Part shown: positions 6,918-15,031 of the stretch, one piece after another
How the letters are laid out: each line of letters starts with the position of its first letter
Numbering within the stretch: position 1 is the first letter of the stretch
Assembly: GCA_964454745.1 (NCBI GenBank)
Contig: CAYVUI010000100.1
Coordinates: 1 to 16,930, forward strand
Reading direction: 5' to 3'
DNA from: CAYVUI01 sp964454745
Lineage (GTDB): Bacteria; Planctomycetota; Phycisphaerae; Sedimentisphaerales; Anaerohalosphaeraceae
DNA length: 16,930 nucleotides
Program-made: the position numbers and the translations under genes
The notes under the pieces: model-generated
Database searches by the model: none
What the model was told of the DNA's origin: nothing
What the model saw: only the letters and a program-made list of their open reading frames with translations

Positions 6918-9086
6918 TTAAGGCGTCTTTAATCGTCCCGCTTTTTGCACATCCACCTGCTCAAAGCCAATTCTTTCAAGGCAGGCCGCATCCGGTTTCA
7001 GCAAATAGTTCTTTTGGCTGTGGGAGGGATCCTCAAAAATCGTATCTGCTTGCAGGTACAACGAATCGACATCATATCCCATTGCCTGCCATGTTTTCCA
7101 TGAATGGCCGCCGAAAGTCAAGTCAAAATCCCCCGTTCGGATATAACAGTTCTTTTCAAACCGGTGTTCTCCTTCACGTTCAAATTCTTGCGTGTCCAGG
7201 TAGGAGAGTTCCGCGGCCTTGCCAGAAATAAATAGATTCCTCGAAAGCGTAACCGCTAAATGCCCGAGAGGTTCGGGCTCTCTTCGGCCCAGCAGCTCAT
7301 TTCTCGTATTCATAAAGATGTTATTGACAACCTTAACATCCTTCGATTGCAAATGCTGAAAATATCCATGCCCCATATTCTCCACCGCATTGCCGAAACC
7401 GATGCCGTCCACCACGTTGCCATAGAACACAAGTTCCTTCGCACCCTGGTCCGAGTACAGGCCATTACCGTTTAGCACATTGCGGATAAGGTTATGGGAA
7501 ATATCCGACCGCGGCTGAAACCCGAGCATGTACACCCCCGCGCCGTCCGTTAAACACCGCATCACGTTGTCAATATAGTTGTACCGGATACGGCAATCCT
7601 GCTGGCTCGTGGGTTTGGGAGACCAGGCCCAGCCGGCTGAAATGGCGGTGTAGGGCAGGTCACGAATTTCATTGTGAGAAATCGTGACATCTTTCACGTA
7701 TCCGACCCAAACCCCCACGCTGCCGAACAGCACCTGGCCGGCCTCATGGATAAGGCTGTTCTCAAGGCGAAGATGCGTAGTCTGGGGAGTCTTTTCCTTT
7801 GCAGACGCCGGGTCGCCGAACATCACGGCATTACCGCCGATATCCGTGAATTCACTGTTTGTGACATGGCTGTGCTTACAGCCCAGGCCCAGTTTCAAAC
7901 CATTGGCCCCGGTATGCCTTAGTGCAATATTCTCAAACGAGCAGTTTGTAACAAAGCGGCAGTCAATCGCCGCGGGGATATCCGCATGCGGCGGGATATT
8001 GCCGTCGGTCGTCCCTTTAAACGTGGCCTGTACCGGGGCGTAGCCCCTTGGGGGCAGTTGCCAGTGGGTATGTTCAAAGTGCAGGCCCGAAAAATGCACG
8101 TTTTCAATGGGTTCGTCGCTGCGGCCGTAAAGGGTTACCAACTCCCTTAAACCCGGGACGATGAACTCTTTCTTATCCGGCTTCTGCGCCGCTTCGCTCA
8201 TATAAAAAAGCGTCCCGTCCGCTCGCAGCGTCCATTCTCCAGGGCGGTCGATAAACGCATCGGCGTTTTCAAGAAACATACGGTCTTTTACAATCAGCTC
8301 GGTATACCACGCGCCCTGCATACCCACAGGATCCTTGGTGGTAATGCTCTTGCCGTCAGCGCCGATCACACTCACGCGGTTCGTACTCCAGTATTTAAAG
8401 TGAACCACTTCAGCGTTTTGCCCCGTCAGGTCACCCGGAATGGTCCGGTTCAGGCCAAGCGTCTTCTTGTCATCGCTCAGCTCTTTTACAACCAGCAGGT
8501 CCGGGTTGTCAGGATGCAGGTGATGGTCCGCCTCATCACGTTCCCACGGCAAAACCTTCGTTTCCACATTCGGCCAGCGGGCGCGAAGCTTGCGAACACC
8601 GTCAACATATAAATCACGAAACCGCGGGGGGTTTCCATCGCCATCCTGCAATCGGCACATCCAGGTATTTCCCTTGTGCGGTTTCCACTGTGCAGCAATC
8701 GCTTTGCCGCCGCTTAGAACAACCGTTTCACCCGGATAATTACGCCAGGTAATCGAGTGCTCCACCGTCCCGGAATCAGCCGCGGTCAGGGCAAGCGTCT
8801 GCTCCAGCCGATAGGTTCCCTCGCGTATCTGCACCTCTATGTTCGCATTCAGACCCACCGCAACCAGTTCCCGCACGGCCTCCTGTGCACGCCCAACCGT
8901 CCGAAACGGCCCGTCTGCCCCATCCCGTGAAGGACCAAGCCCGGACCACTGGTCATTGCCTGTCGTGGCGACGTAATAAACGACAGCACCGCTTTGGATC
9001 GCTTTTTCGTTGTCAATTCCTTGACTCACAGCCCCGCAAATTGCGGACAACATGAGGATTCCCAAAACGATCAATCGAAATTTCAT
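6918..9086 (-). CDS. Secreted right-handed beta-helix protein 1 (GH141-like candidate)
   Basis: With the start at 9086 the protein has 722 residues. The frame is open to 9131, but GAGAGG lies seven bases before the ATG at 9086, and translation from there gives a clean Sec signal (MKFRLIVLGILMLSAICGA). The mature start, YYVATTGNDQWSG then DGPFRTVGRAQEAVR, is the usual N-terminal block of secreted parallel beta-helix carbohydrate enzymes. Residues about 330-620 hold irregular beta-helix coils with N- and G-rich turns (for example SHNEIRDLPYTAISAG and DGAGVYMLG). The organisation recalls GH141 and related polysaccharide-active families, but no catalytic residues can be assigned with certainty. 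It is paralogous to beta-helix 2 (10802-13024), sharing the (D)GPFxT..RAxEAVRE and WRNYPGE/YRNYPGE blocks. It probably acts outside the cytoplasmic membrane on a glycan. It lies 20 bp before the UroD-family gene and 31 bp after a decayed sulfatase tail. Confidence 0.8.
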   Translation of the reverse strand: MKFRLIVLGILMLSAICGAVSQGIDNEKAIQSGAVVYYVATTGNDQWSGLGPSRDGADGPFRTVGRAQEAVRELVAVGLNANIEVQIREGTYRLEQTLALTAADSGTVEHSITWRNYPGETVVLSGGKAIAAQWKPHKGNTWMCRLQDGDGNPPRFRDLYVDGVRKLRARWPNVETKVLPWERDEADHHLHPDNPDLLVVKELSDDKKTLGLNRTIPGDLTGQNAEVVHFKYWSTNRVSVIGADGKSITTKDPVGMQGAWYTELIVKDRMFLENADAFIDRPGEWTLRADGTLFYMSEAAQKPDKKEFIVPGLRELVTLYGRSDEPIENVHFSGLHFEHTHWQLPPRGYAPVQATFKGTTDGNIPPHADIPAAIDCRFVTNCSFENIALRHTGANGLKLGLGCKHSHVTNSEFTDIGGNAVMFGDPASAKEKTPQTTHLRLENSLIHEAGQVLFGSVGVWVGYVKDVTISHNEIRDLPYTAISAGWAWSPKPTSQQDCRIRYNYIDNVMRCLTDGAGVYMLGFQPRSDISHNLIRNVLNGNGLYSDQGAKELVFYGNVVDGIGFGNAVENMGHGYFQHLQSKDVKVVNNIFMNTRNELLGRREPEPLGHLAVTLSRNLFISGKAAELSYLDTQEFEREGEHRFEKNCYIRTGDFDLTFGGHSWKTWQAMGYDVDSLYLQADTIFEDPSHSQKNYLLKPDAACLERIGFEQVDVQKAGRLKTP

Positions 9087-9117
9087 CATAATTCCTCTCT
9101 GAAAAAGGTGTCGATTA

Positions 9118-9279
9118 TTAATTATCCTCAAGCATTTTTTGAAAACCGGATTTATGCTTGTAATGGCCGCATTCGTATTCCCAGTCTGGAAGAGTCTTAT
9201 ACCACTTAAGCATCTCCGGCTTCATCTCAGCCACAACGTCAGGATTTTCGCTTGCAATATTATCTCGCTCACCAGAATC
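9118..9279 (-). pseudogene. Decayed sulfatase: C-terminal remnant
   Basis: Read on the minus strand, 9279 to 9118 encodes 53 residues and a TAA stop, beginning DSGERDNIASENP and ending GFQKMLEDN. Aligned without gaps to the end of sulfatase B (13236 to 13081), 46 of 52 residues and 129 of 156 bases are identical, with one 38-base identical run. Many base changes are silent or conservative, so the segment evolved as protein before it decayed. Homology stops at 9279, and an in-frame stop (9283-9285) lies just upstream. There is no start codon or ribosome site and nothing of the catalytic domain. The fragment ends 31 bp before beta-helix 1, the same gene order as sulfatase B followed by beta-helix 2. 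It is therefore a leftover of a lost sulfatase gene or one arm of a duplication. Confidence 0.85.
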
Positions 9280-9307
9280 ATTTTAAGCGATGATATTTTT
9301 TCATTTA

Positions 9308-10798
9308 TCAGTACCCTCTATTCAAAAATTTGCTTCTGTCATCCTGGCTAATAGTACCGATCGGGCGTGTTTCGGTTCCCATTTGCTTTCCTTTTTTTGT
9401 CCAATGTCCGAGCTCTGATTTGATCTTGTCGGCGTATTTTGTGAGTTTTTCAACTACTTCAGGGTGCTGATCTATCAAGTTCGTTGTTTCGCCGGGATCT
9501 TTACTTAGGTCATAAAGCGATTTTTCAAGAGGCTTTGATTCGATTTTACCCATTTGGCCGTCTTTGCCGGGTTCGATCACATCAATGTATTTATGTTCGA
9601 AATGGAGTTTCCAATTGCCAGACCTGACTGCCTGCAATTCCATGTCGTAATAGAAGTAAATTGCCTCATGAGGGCTTTTTGCGCCGGGTTTGTTCATCAT
9701 TAAAGCTGATATGTCTTTGCCGTCGATCTTTTTTGCAGGAAGTTTGGCATCGGCGAAACCTGCAAATGTAGGTAATAGGTCCATTGAAAGCACGGGTTCG
9801 CTGCATTCGCTATTGGCAGGTATCTTTCCTGGCCATTTCATTATGCATGGTGTTCTATGGCCGCCGTCGAAGGTGGTCGCTTTGCCTTCGCGGAGCTGAC
9901 CGGCTGAGCCTGCGTGGTTGCCCATCCATAGCCAAGGGCCATTGTCGGATGTAAATATGACAAGGGTGTTATCTTCCAGGCCTAGTTCGGCAAGTTTTTG
10001 GTTTATTTGTCCTACAGACCAGTCAATCTCCATGATCACATCGCCATATAGCCCGTTTTCAGATTTGCCTTTGAACTTGTCTGAAACAGCCAATGGGACA
10101 TGAGGCATTGAATGCGGCAAATAAGCAAAGAAAGGCCTGTCCTGATTTCTTTCAATGAAGTCAATGCATTTTTCAGTGTAGAAGGTGGTCAATTTTGCGG
10201 GGTCGGGGTTTTCTTCTATGATTTCCTCGTTATGCATCAAGGGCAGTGGTGGGTATTTTTCGATCACGCTGGCCCACTGAGTATAAATTTTTGCAGATTC
10301 AGGCTTCATATCATGGCTGTAGGGTAGTCCCCAGAATTCATCGAAACCCTGTTTTGTCGGCAGGAATGGCTCTCTATGGCCCAAATGCCACTTTCCAAAA
10401 CATGCAGTTGCATAATTCTGTTTTTTCAGTACCTCGGCTATAGTTTCTTCATCTGGGTTTAGGCCGACATTTTCATCTGCATTGATGTTCTGGAACATCT
10501 CTATTCTTTGTGGATAGCAGCCGGTCATAAGTGCCGCTCTTGATGGGCAGCAGACTGCCTGGCCGACGTAGAAATTGGAGAATCTCATGCCTTCAGCTGC
10601 CATTTTATCCAGATTTGGTGTTTTAAAACCTTTGGCCCCGAAGCAGCCTATGTCTCCGTAGCCCTGGTCATCGGTAAATATGAGGACTATGTTGGGCTTT
10701 GTGTTTTTTGTAGTGGTCTTATTATTAGGTATACAGCCGGCCAGAGACAACGACAGTATGCCGATAGATGTTTTTTTAATGAAGTCTCTTCTTTTCAT
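9308..10798 (-). CDS. Sulfatase A, S1-type, Tat lipoprotein
   Basis: The 496-residue protein hydrolyses sulfate esters, by family. It begins with a Tat-like signal (KRRDFIKKT) followed by a hydrophobic stretch and a lipobox LAGC with Cys22, so it is probably exported folded and lipid-anchored. The S1 active site is visible: Asp43-Asp44 (TDDQG), Cys83 in CCPSRAALMTG as the residue converted to formylglycine, Arg87, Lys136 and His138 in GKWHLG, a His at 229 or 233, Asp285-Asn286 (SDNGP) and Lys306. The maturase (FGE or anSME) is not in this window. Its ribosome site AAGGA lies inside the last codons of the beta-helix 2 gene, and the two genes are 3 bp apart, so translational coupling is likely. 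The gene is more AT-rich than sulfatase B. The substrate is unknown; a sulfated polysaccharide is likely from context. Confidence 0.92.
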   Translation of the reverse strand: MKRRDFIKKTSIGILSLSLAGCIPNNKTTTKNTKPNIVLIFTDDQGYGDIGCFGAKGFKTPNLDKMAAEGMRFSNFYVGQAVCCPSRAALMTGCYPQRIEMFQNINADENVGLNPDEETIAEVLKKQNYATACFGKWHLGHREPFLPTKQGFDEFWGLPYSHDMKPESAKIYTQWASVIEKYPPLPLMHNEEIIEENPDPAKLTTFYTEKCIDFIERNQDRPFFAYLPHSMPHVPLAVSDKFKGKSENGLYGDVIMEIDWSVGQINQKLAELGLEDNTLVIFTSDNGPWLWMGNHAGSAGQLREGKATTFDGGHRTPCIMKWPGKIPANSECSEPVLSMDLLPTFAGFADAKLPAKKIDGKDISALMMNKPGAKSPHEAIYFYYDMELQAVRSGNWKLHFEHKYIDVIEPGKDGQMGKIESKPLEKSLYDLSKDPGETTNLIDQHPEVVEKLTKYADKIKSELGHWTKKGKQMGTETRPIGTISQDDRSKFLNRGY

Positions 10799-10801
10799 TT
10801 C

Positions 10802-13024
10802 TTAGTCCTTTAATAAACCGATTTCATCAAATGGTATCTGTTTATACCCTGGGAATTTCAGAACCGGCGAATCTGGCTTCAATCTAAAGTCTTTATTTTC
10901 AGCATCAACAAACATTGGGTCAGCAATAATGCTATTCTGCTCTAAACCCATTTCCTGGTGTTTTGCCAGAGTCTCCTTTTCCCAAATCGGCTCAACTGGA
11001 CAATAATAAACATTGTAATCTGCATCGCATTGATTCAGATGTGTAGGTTTACGATATGTTTCTCCGTATTCATAGGCATCGATTTCAGTATTATAATTAT
11101 AAATGATGTTATTTTTTATTTCCGAGCCGGTAACTGGTCCGCAACGCATAGCGATATAAGCACCTCGGTAATAAAAAACATCGTTCGGAGTGCCGCAGTT
11201 TACAAAGATGTTGTTATTGTATTTATTGCTTTCATGTTTCACTATAAGAGCCGGGATGGCACAGTCATATACCAAATTTTGCTCAAATACCTGTTCGTAG
11301 GCATCTGCATCAGGCCTTATCGCACTGGTACCCCATAAGTGAGTCATGTTGTAAATAACATTCTGCGACGCAATATTATTAGTGCCGGCTCCGCTGAAAT
11401 AAATAGCATTCCCGTCTCCTAGAACATCGCATATCTTATACATTTCATTCCTGTTGACTATGTTATTGCGGGCATGTAAATATTTTTCCATTTTCTTCCA
11501 GCCCTCATAAGTTGCAGTGACATATTCATCACCTTCAAGCTCATTCCATCTGACTGTCTTTGAGCACTCACCAAGACCTTCTTTATCGAACATGATCCTT
11601 CCAGTTACCATGATAGCGGAATAAGGAATGTCATATATCAGATTATTTGCAATATAGTTTTCTCCACTCTGCCATGCCCAGATAGCCACACTATGCCAGT
11701 AGATTTTCCCTATATCATGGATTTCGTTGTTGACGATCTTATTGTTTTTGTTGACATCTTTTGTACCCGGCCCATAGCCGCTCAAAAGAATAGCACCTCC
11801 ACCAATATCATCAAACTCACATCCTGAAACCTCATTACCCTGAGCATACAGGTCAAACCTTACACCGGCTGCTCCGGAATTCTCAAAATCACAATCAATT
11901 ACTTTACAATTTTTTGCACCGCGAAAACGGAGCATTGAAGTTGGTTCATCAAACATTTCCCAGTTATGCTGCAGACCCCAACCAATGTAGTCTTTCTTCC
12001 AGGTATGCCTGTTAGCACGGGCGAAAGTCAATCCCTCAAATACAATATTATTTACCGGCACATCCATCGAATCGTCATATTCTATGTCACCTTCCACTCT
12101 AACAAGTTCAGTTAAAGAAGGAGCGAAAATGTCATTTGAAGGTTTCTCACCAACCGGCCAGTGGTATAACTTGTTTTTGAAACTGTCATAAACCCATTCT
12201 CCAGGTTCATCAAGATATTGGAAATCATTTTCGATCCATAGATTCGGGCTTTTTTTATCCATGAAATTCAAACCAGGTTTGTAGGTGGCATATATGGAAG
12301 TGGTTGCAAGACCCTTTTCTTCATCAATCGATTCAATGGGCAAAACATTCATCGCCCACACAAGGCTCGGAATTATAAGGATCTCTATATCCTGAACCCT
12401 TTCAGAGTTTGTTATGTCACCTTTCTTGAAAAATATTTTATTCCTTTCAGGAAGGTTCTCAGTCCTCCAGGCATCAGCCCCATTTTTAGCCTGATTAGTT
12501 GTAAATAACCCCTGGCTTCTTGCACGCGGCAACCAAGTGTCACCATCAAAGAGCACATACAATTTGCCTATATCCTCAGGCACATCTGCAACCCAGATTT
12601 TATCTTTTGCAGCGGCCGGCAGTTCAGCGGGAAGATTGCCAGCTTTTTTCCAGCCGGTAATGTTAATACCTGTTGTGATGACAGGTTTTTCGCCGGGGTA
12701 GTTTCTGTATATTATGTCCTGTCCTTTTTTACCCGAATCCTCAAGCCCCAGAACTAATGTTTCGTTCAGGTAATGATCACCCCCACGCAGCATCACGATG
12801 ATATCATCTCGAGTGCTTTTCTTAAATTCTCTTACTGCTTCTTTTGCCCTTTGAAGCGTTTTAAAAGGGCCATCATTTTCTGTCACTTCTGCAATTTTTC
12901 CAGAAAAGGTATCGGAACCTTCCGGTGAAACATATAAATGTGCCTTTATTTCAGGCTTCTTTTCATCGCAGCCAACCATGGCAACGGAAATTATCAAAGC
13001 TAAAACCGTAATAAACCACTTCAT
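10802..13024 (-). CDS. Right-handed beta-helix protein 2, lipoprotein-like (GH141-like candidate)
   Basis: The 740-residue protein starts with a signal MKWFITVLALIISVAMVGC; Cys19 after MVG could be a lipidation site, though Met at -3 is not ideal. LYVSPEGSDTFSG and NDGPFKTLQRAKEAVREF (about 31-66) form the typical N-terminal block of secreted parallel beta-helix carbohydrate enzymes. An N-terminal beta-rich region precedes coils at about 330-690 with repeated short strands such as NNKIVNNEIHDIG, ENYIANNLIYDIP, NNIASQNVIYNMT and IKNNIIYNYNT. It is a paralogue of beta-helix 1, but has diverged strongly and is more AT-rich. A GH141-like or other glycan-cleaving role is inferred; catalytic residues cannot be named. 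AAGGA seven bases before the ATG supports the start. It is 53 bp after sulfatase B and 3 bp before sulfatase A, within one apparent operon. Confidence 0.8.
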   Translation of the reverse strand: MKWFITVLALIISVAMVGCDEKKPEIKAHLYVSPEGSDTFSGKIAEVTENDGPFKTLQRAKEAVREFKKSTRDDIIVMLRGGDHYLNETLVLGLEDSGKKGQDIIYRNYPGEKPVITTGINITGWKKAGNLPAELPAAAKDKIWVADVPEDIGKLYVLFDGDTWLPRARSQGLFTTNQAKNGADAWRTENLPERNKIFFKKGDITNSERVQDIEILIIPSLVWAMNVLPIESIDEEKGLATTSIYATYKPGLNFMDKKSPNLWIENDFQYLDEPGEWVYDSFKNKLYHWPVGEKPSNDIFAPSLTELVRVEGDIEYDDSMDVPVNNIVFEGLTFARANRHTWKKDYIGWGLQHNWEMFDEPTSMLRFRGAKNCKVIDCDFENSGAAGVRFDLYAQGNEVSGCEFDDIGGGAILLSGYGPGTKDVNKNNKIVNNEIHDIGKIYWHSVAIWAWQSGENYIANNLIYDIPYSAIMVTGRIMFDKEGLGECSKTVRWNELEGDEYVTATYEGWKKMEKYLHARNNIVNRNEMYKICDVLGDGNAIYFSGAGTNNIASQNVIYNMTHLWGTSAIRPDADAYEQVFEQNLVYDCAIPALIVKHESNKYNNNIFVNCGTPNDVFYYRGAYIAMRCGPVTGSEIKNNIIYNYNTEIDAYEYGETYRKPTHLNQCDADYNVYYCPVEPIWEKETLAKHQEMGLEQNSIIADPMFVDAENKDFRLKPDSPVLKFPGYKQIPFDEIGLLKD

Positions 13025-13077
13025 TATCGAGTCCTTTCTTATAAACTAACCTTTGTCAGCTAATGTGGTGAATGCAA

Positions 13078-14547
13078 CTAATCTTCGAGCATCTTTTGAA
13101 AACCGGATTTATGCTTGTAATGGCCGCATTCATATTCCCAGTCCGGCAGCGTCTTGTACCATTTGAGCAGTTCAGGCTTCATCGCCGCAACAACCTTCGG
13201 GTTTTCGCTTGCCACATTATCCAGCTCGCCCGGATCCGTCCGCAGGTTGTACAATTCCAATCGGCTTGAGTCAGGATTAAGCAGCAGTTTCCAGTCCCCA
13301 TCCCGCATCGCCAGCCGCGGGCTCTGGTCGGATGGATGCCCAATCGTTGCAAACCGAAACTCCCACATCAGCGGCTTTTTCCGTTTGGCCGGGGTTCCTT
13401 GCAATGCCTCGCTCATATCCTCGCCGTCAAGCGTCAAGCCGCCCGGCAGCTCCACGCCTGCCATTTTGCAAAGAGAGGGCAAAAAGTCCGTACCGCTGAT
13501 TATCGTTTTCTTATCGATAGTCCCTGCTGGAATCTCCGCGGCAGGCCATCGGATAATCAGCGGTTCGCGGATGCCGCCTTCGTAAATACTGCGTTTACGC
13601 CCGCGAAACAGCCCCGTACTGCCCACGCCGCTGTGCCTTGCGTTAAACACCTCAATATCTTCCGGCCCGTTATCACTTGTGAAGATAACAATTGTATTCT
13701 CCGACAAACCGTGCTCATCCAGCTTATCGAGCAGCCGGCCAATATGAAAATCCATATCGGTAATCGCCGCCTTATAGATTTGCTCCGGGTTCGTATAATC
13801 CTCGTACATGGGCTTATATTCAGGATACACGTCAAGCTGCTTTTGGTTCGGCGTAAGCGGTGCATGCGGCATCATATCCCACACATTCACGATAAACGGC
13901 TCATCCTTATGCGCATCGATAAAATCCATCGTTGCGTTCACTACAGCCTCGGAAATTCTCGCACAAGCATGTTCACCCTTTTCCAATTTGATCTTGTCAC
14001 CTTTATAGATCGTATCCATTAAAGTGTGATCACTTGAAACATGCGTCTTGCTTTCATCGATACCGTATTCGTTCGGTTTCGGAGCCTCCTGCCAGGGTCC
14101 GCCAAGGTGCCACTTGCCAAAATGTCCCGTCGCGTAACCAGCCTCTTGAAAGAAACGCATAAGGTTCGGAATCTTCGGGTCAAGGTAGTCTGGCATATGG
14201 AATTTCTTATTAGACTCTGTTGTATATAATGCAAAATGAATCCCAAGCCTGCCGGGGTATTGCCCCGTCAAAATAGCCGCCCGCGTCGGCGAACAAACCG
14301 CACTGTTCACGTAAAAATTGGTGAATCTTCGTCCCTGGCGGGCCAGCTTGTCGAGGTTCGGGGTCTTAATTGCCGGGTTACCGTAGCACCCCAGGTCACC
14401 CCAGCCCATATCATCGGCCATGATGAACACGATATTCGGCTTCTTTTTAGCGGTTCCGGCCTGCAATGGTGATACCAGGCCCATATTGGCCAAACCGGTT
14501 AATGCGATCCCGCCGGCCATGGATTTGAGTAGTTCTCTTCGGTTCAT
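13078..14547 (-). CDS. Sulfatase B, S1-type, Tat-exported
   Basis: The frame is open to 14601, but the start at 14547 is chosen: AAGGG lies seven bases before it and it yields a Tat signal (MNRRELLKSMAGG, hydrophobic stretch, end near LQAG). This gives 489 residues. Active-site features in this numbering are Asp45-Asp46 (MADDMG), Cys85 in CSPTRAAILTG for formylglycine, Arg89, Lys145 and His147 (GKWHLG), His228 (MMPHAPLT), Asp292-Asn293 (SDNGP) and Lys318. The C-terminal region ends in WEYECGHYKHKSGFQKMLED, the same end as the remnant at 9118-9279. It removes sulfate from an extracytoplasmic substrate, likely a sulfated glycan. It appears to be the first gene of the minus-strand cluster, with a promoter-like element about 70 bp upstream. 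Confidence 0.93.
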   Translation of the reverse strand: MNRRELLKSMAGGIALTGLANMGLVSPLQAGTAKKKPNIVFIMADDMGWGDLGCYGNPAIKTPNLDKLARQGRRFTNFYVNSAVCSPTRAAILTGQYPGRLGIHFALYTTESNKKFHMPDYLDPKIPNLMRFFQEAGYATGHFGKWHLGGPWQEAPKPNEYGIDESKTHVSSDHTLMDTIYKGDKIKLEKGEHACARISEAVVNATMDFIDAHKDEPFIVNVWDMMPHAPLTPNQKQLDVYPEYKPMYEDYTNPEQIYKAAITDMDFHIGRLLDKLDEHGLSENTIVIFTSDNGPEDIEVFNARHSGVGSTGLFRGRKRSIYEGGIREPLIIRWPAAEIPAGTIDKKTIISGTDFLPSLCKMAGVELPGGLTLDGEDMSEALQGTPAKRKKPLMWEFRFATIGHPSDQSPRLAMRDGDWKLLLNPDSSRLELYNLRTDPGELDNVASENPKVVAAMKPELLKWYKTLPDWEYECGHYKHKSGFQKMLED

Positions 14548-14613
14548 TGCGATCCCTTGTACGATTAAGGGTTCTTGGTTTAAAAACGGAGACACAATCA
14601 TTATGGATATGGA

Positions 14614-14622
14614 ATTGTAGCA
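14614..14622 (-). promoter_or_regulatory. Possible extended -10 promoter for the sulfatase cluster
   Basis: On the minus strand TGC-TACAAT matches an extended -10 element (TGnTATAAT with one difference). No strong -35 is visible; GTTTCA at the right distance matches only three of six bases. Transcription from about 14607 would give a leader of about 60 nt before sulfatase B at 14547. It is the only promoter-like element I find immediately before the cluster. Confidence 0.35.
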
Positions 14623-14755
14623 GAAAACCTCTCAAATGAAACGCCAAAAAACGACATTTATCCGCCATTTCCCGGCATAAAATCAACCGCCCCAGCCATT
14701 TCCCCCCTCATTCCACTCTCTACTCTCCACCCCCTATTTTCTCCCCTCTGTGGCG

Positions 14756-14916
14756 TAGGGTGGGCCGTGCCCACCATAAACGATACCGTTTCACATGTGC
14801 ATTTCAAACCTGTTTGCAAAGGTAGGGTAGGCTCCGCCCACGCTGATAATTTTAACCCTGTACCCCACGCGGTTCAGGGAAATCAGTCCCGGCCGCAAGG
14901 CCGGATTCCATGCTCT
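14756..14916. repeat. Composite intergenic repeat, copy I
   Basis: Modules in order are: hairpin GGTGGGC-CGT-GCCCACC (14759-14775); a 26-bp block at 14773-14798 that matches 15020-15045 at 25 positions; a second GGGTAGG/GCCCAC-type segment; and a block from 14842 to 14916 that starts GCTGATAA, contains the imperfect hairpin CTGTACC...GGTTCAG and a GCAA-loop hairpin (CCGGCC at 14889-14894 with GGCCGG at 14899-14904), and ends CATGCTCT. The same order of modules recurs in copy II at 15003-15324. Confidence 0.65.
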
Positions 14917-14954
14917 ACTTTCTCCTCTCTACTTTCTCCTCTCTACTTTCTCCC
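14913..14954. repeat. Tandem 14-bp pyrimidine repeat, three units
   Basis: CTCTACTTTCTCCT occurs three times head to tail; only the last base of the third unit differs (C for T). The plus strand is nearly pure pyrimidine here. Similar words occur at 14714-14750 and 15321-15352. Slippage is the likely origin. Confidence 0.8.
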
Positions 14955-14955
14955 C

Positions 14956-15031
14956 ACTGTAGCGTAGGGTGGGTCGCACCCACCATAAAAGATACTGTAG
15001 CGTAGGGTGTGTCGCACCCACCATAAAAGAT
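14956..15031. repeat. Tandem 38-bp duplication containing a hairpin
   Basis: Units 14956-14993 and 14994-15031 are identical at 37 of 38 positions. Each contains the stem-loop GGTGGGT-CGC-ACCCACC (14968-14984), which in the second unit (15006-15022) has one mismatch in the stem, GGTGTGT. Two units only; not a CRISPR array. Confidence 0.8.

Noticed and set aside
9087..9131. Upstream extension of beta-helix 1 to an ATG at 9131
   Set aside because: It would overlap the remnant's stop region and put 15 polar residues before a signal peptide; the ribosome site fits the ATG at 9086.
9139..13269. Two similar plus-strand open frames (9139-9351 and 13072-13269) sharing KTGFMLVMAAF
   Set aside because: They are antisense to the duplicated sulfatase tail; the similarity comes from the minus-strand coding homology, not from a plus-strand gene family.
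14548..14601. Upstream extension of sulfatase B to 14601
   Set aside because: It would place 18 residues before the twin-arginine motif; AAGGG is well spaced for the ATG at 14547.
14913..15031. Possible CRISPR array from the tandem repeats
   Set aside because: Units are head to tail without unique spacers, only two or three units, and no cas genes are nearby.
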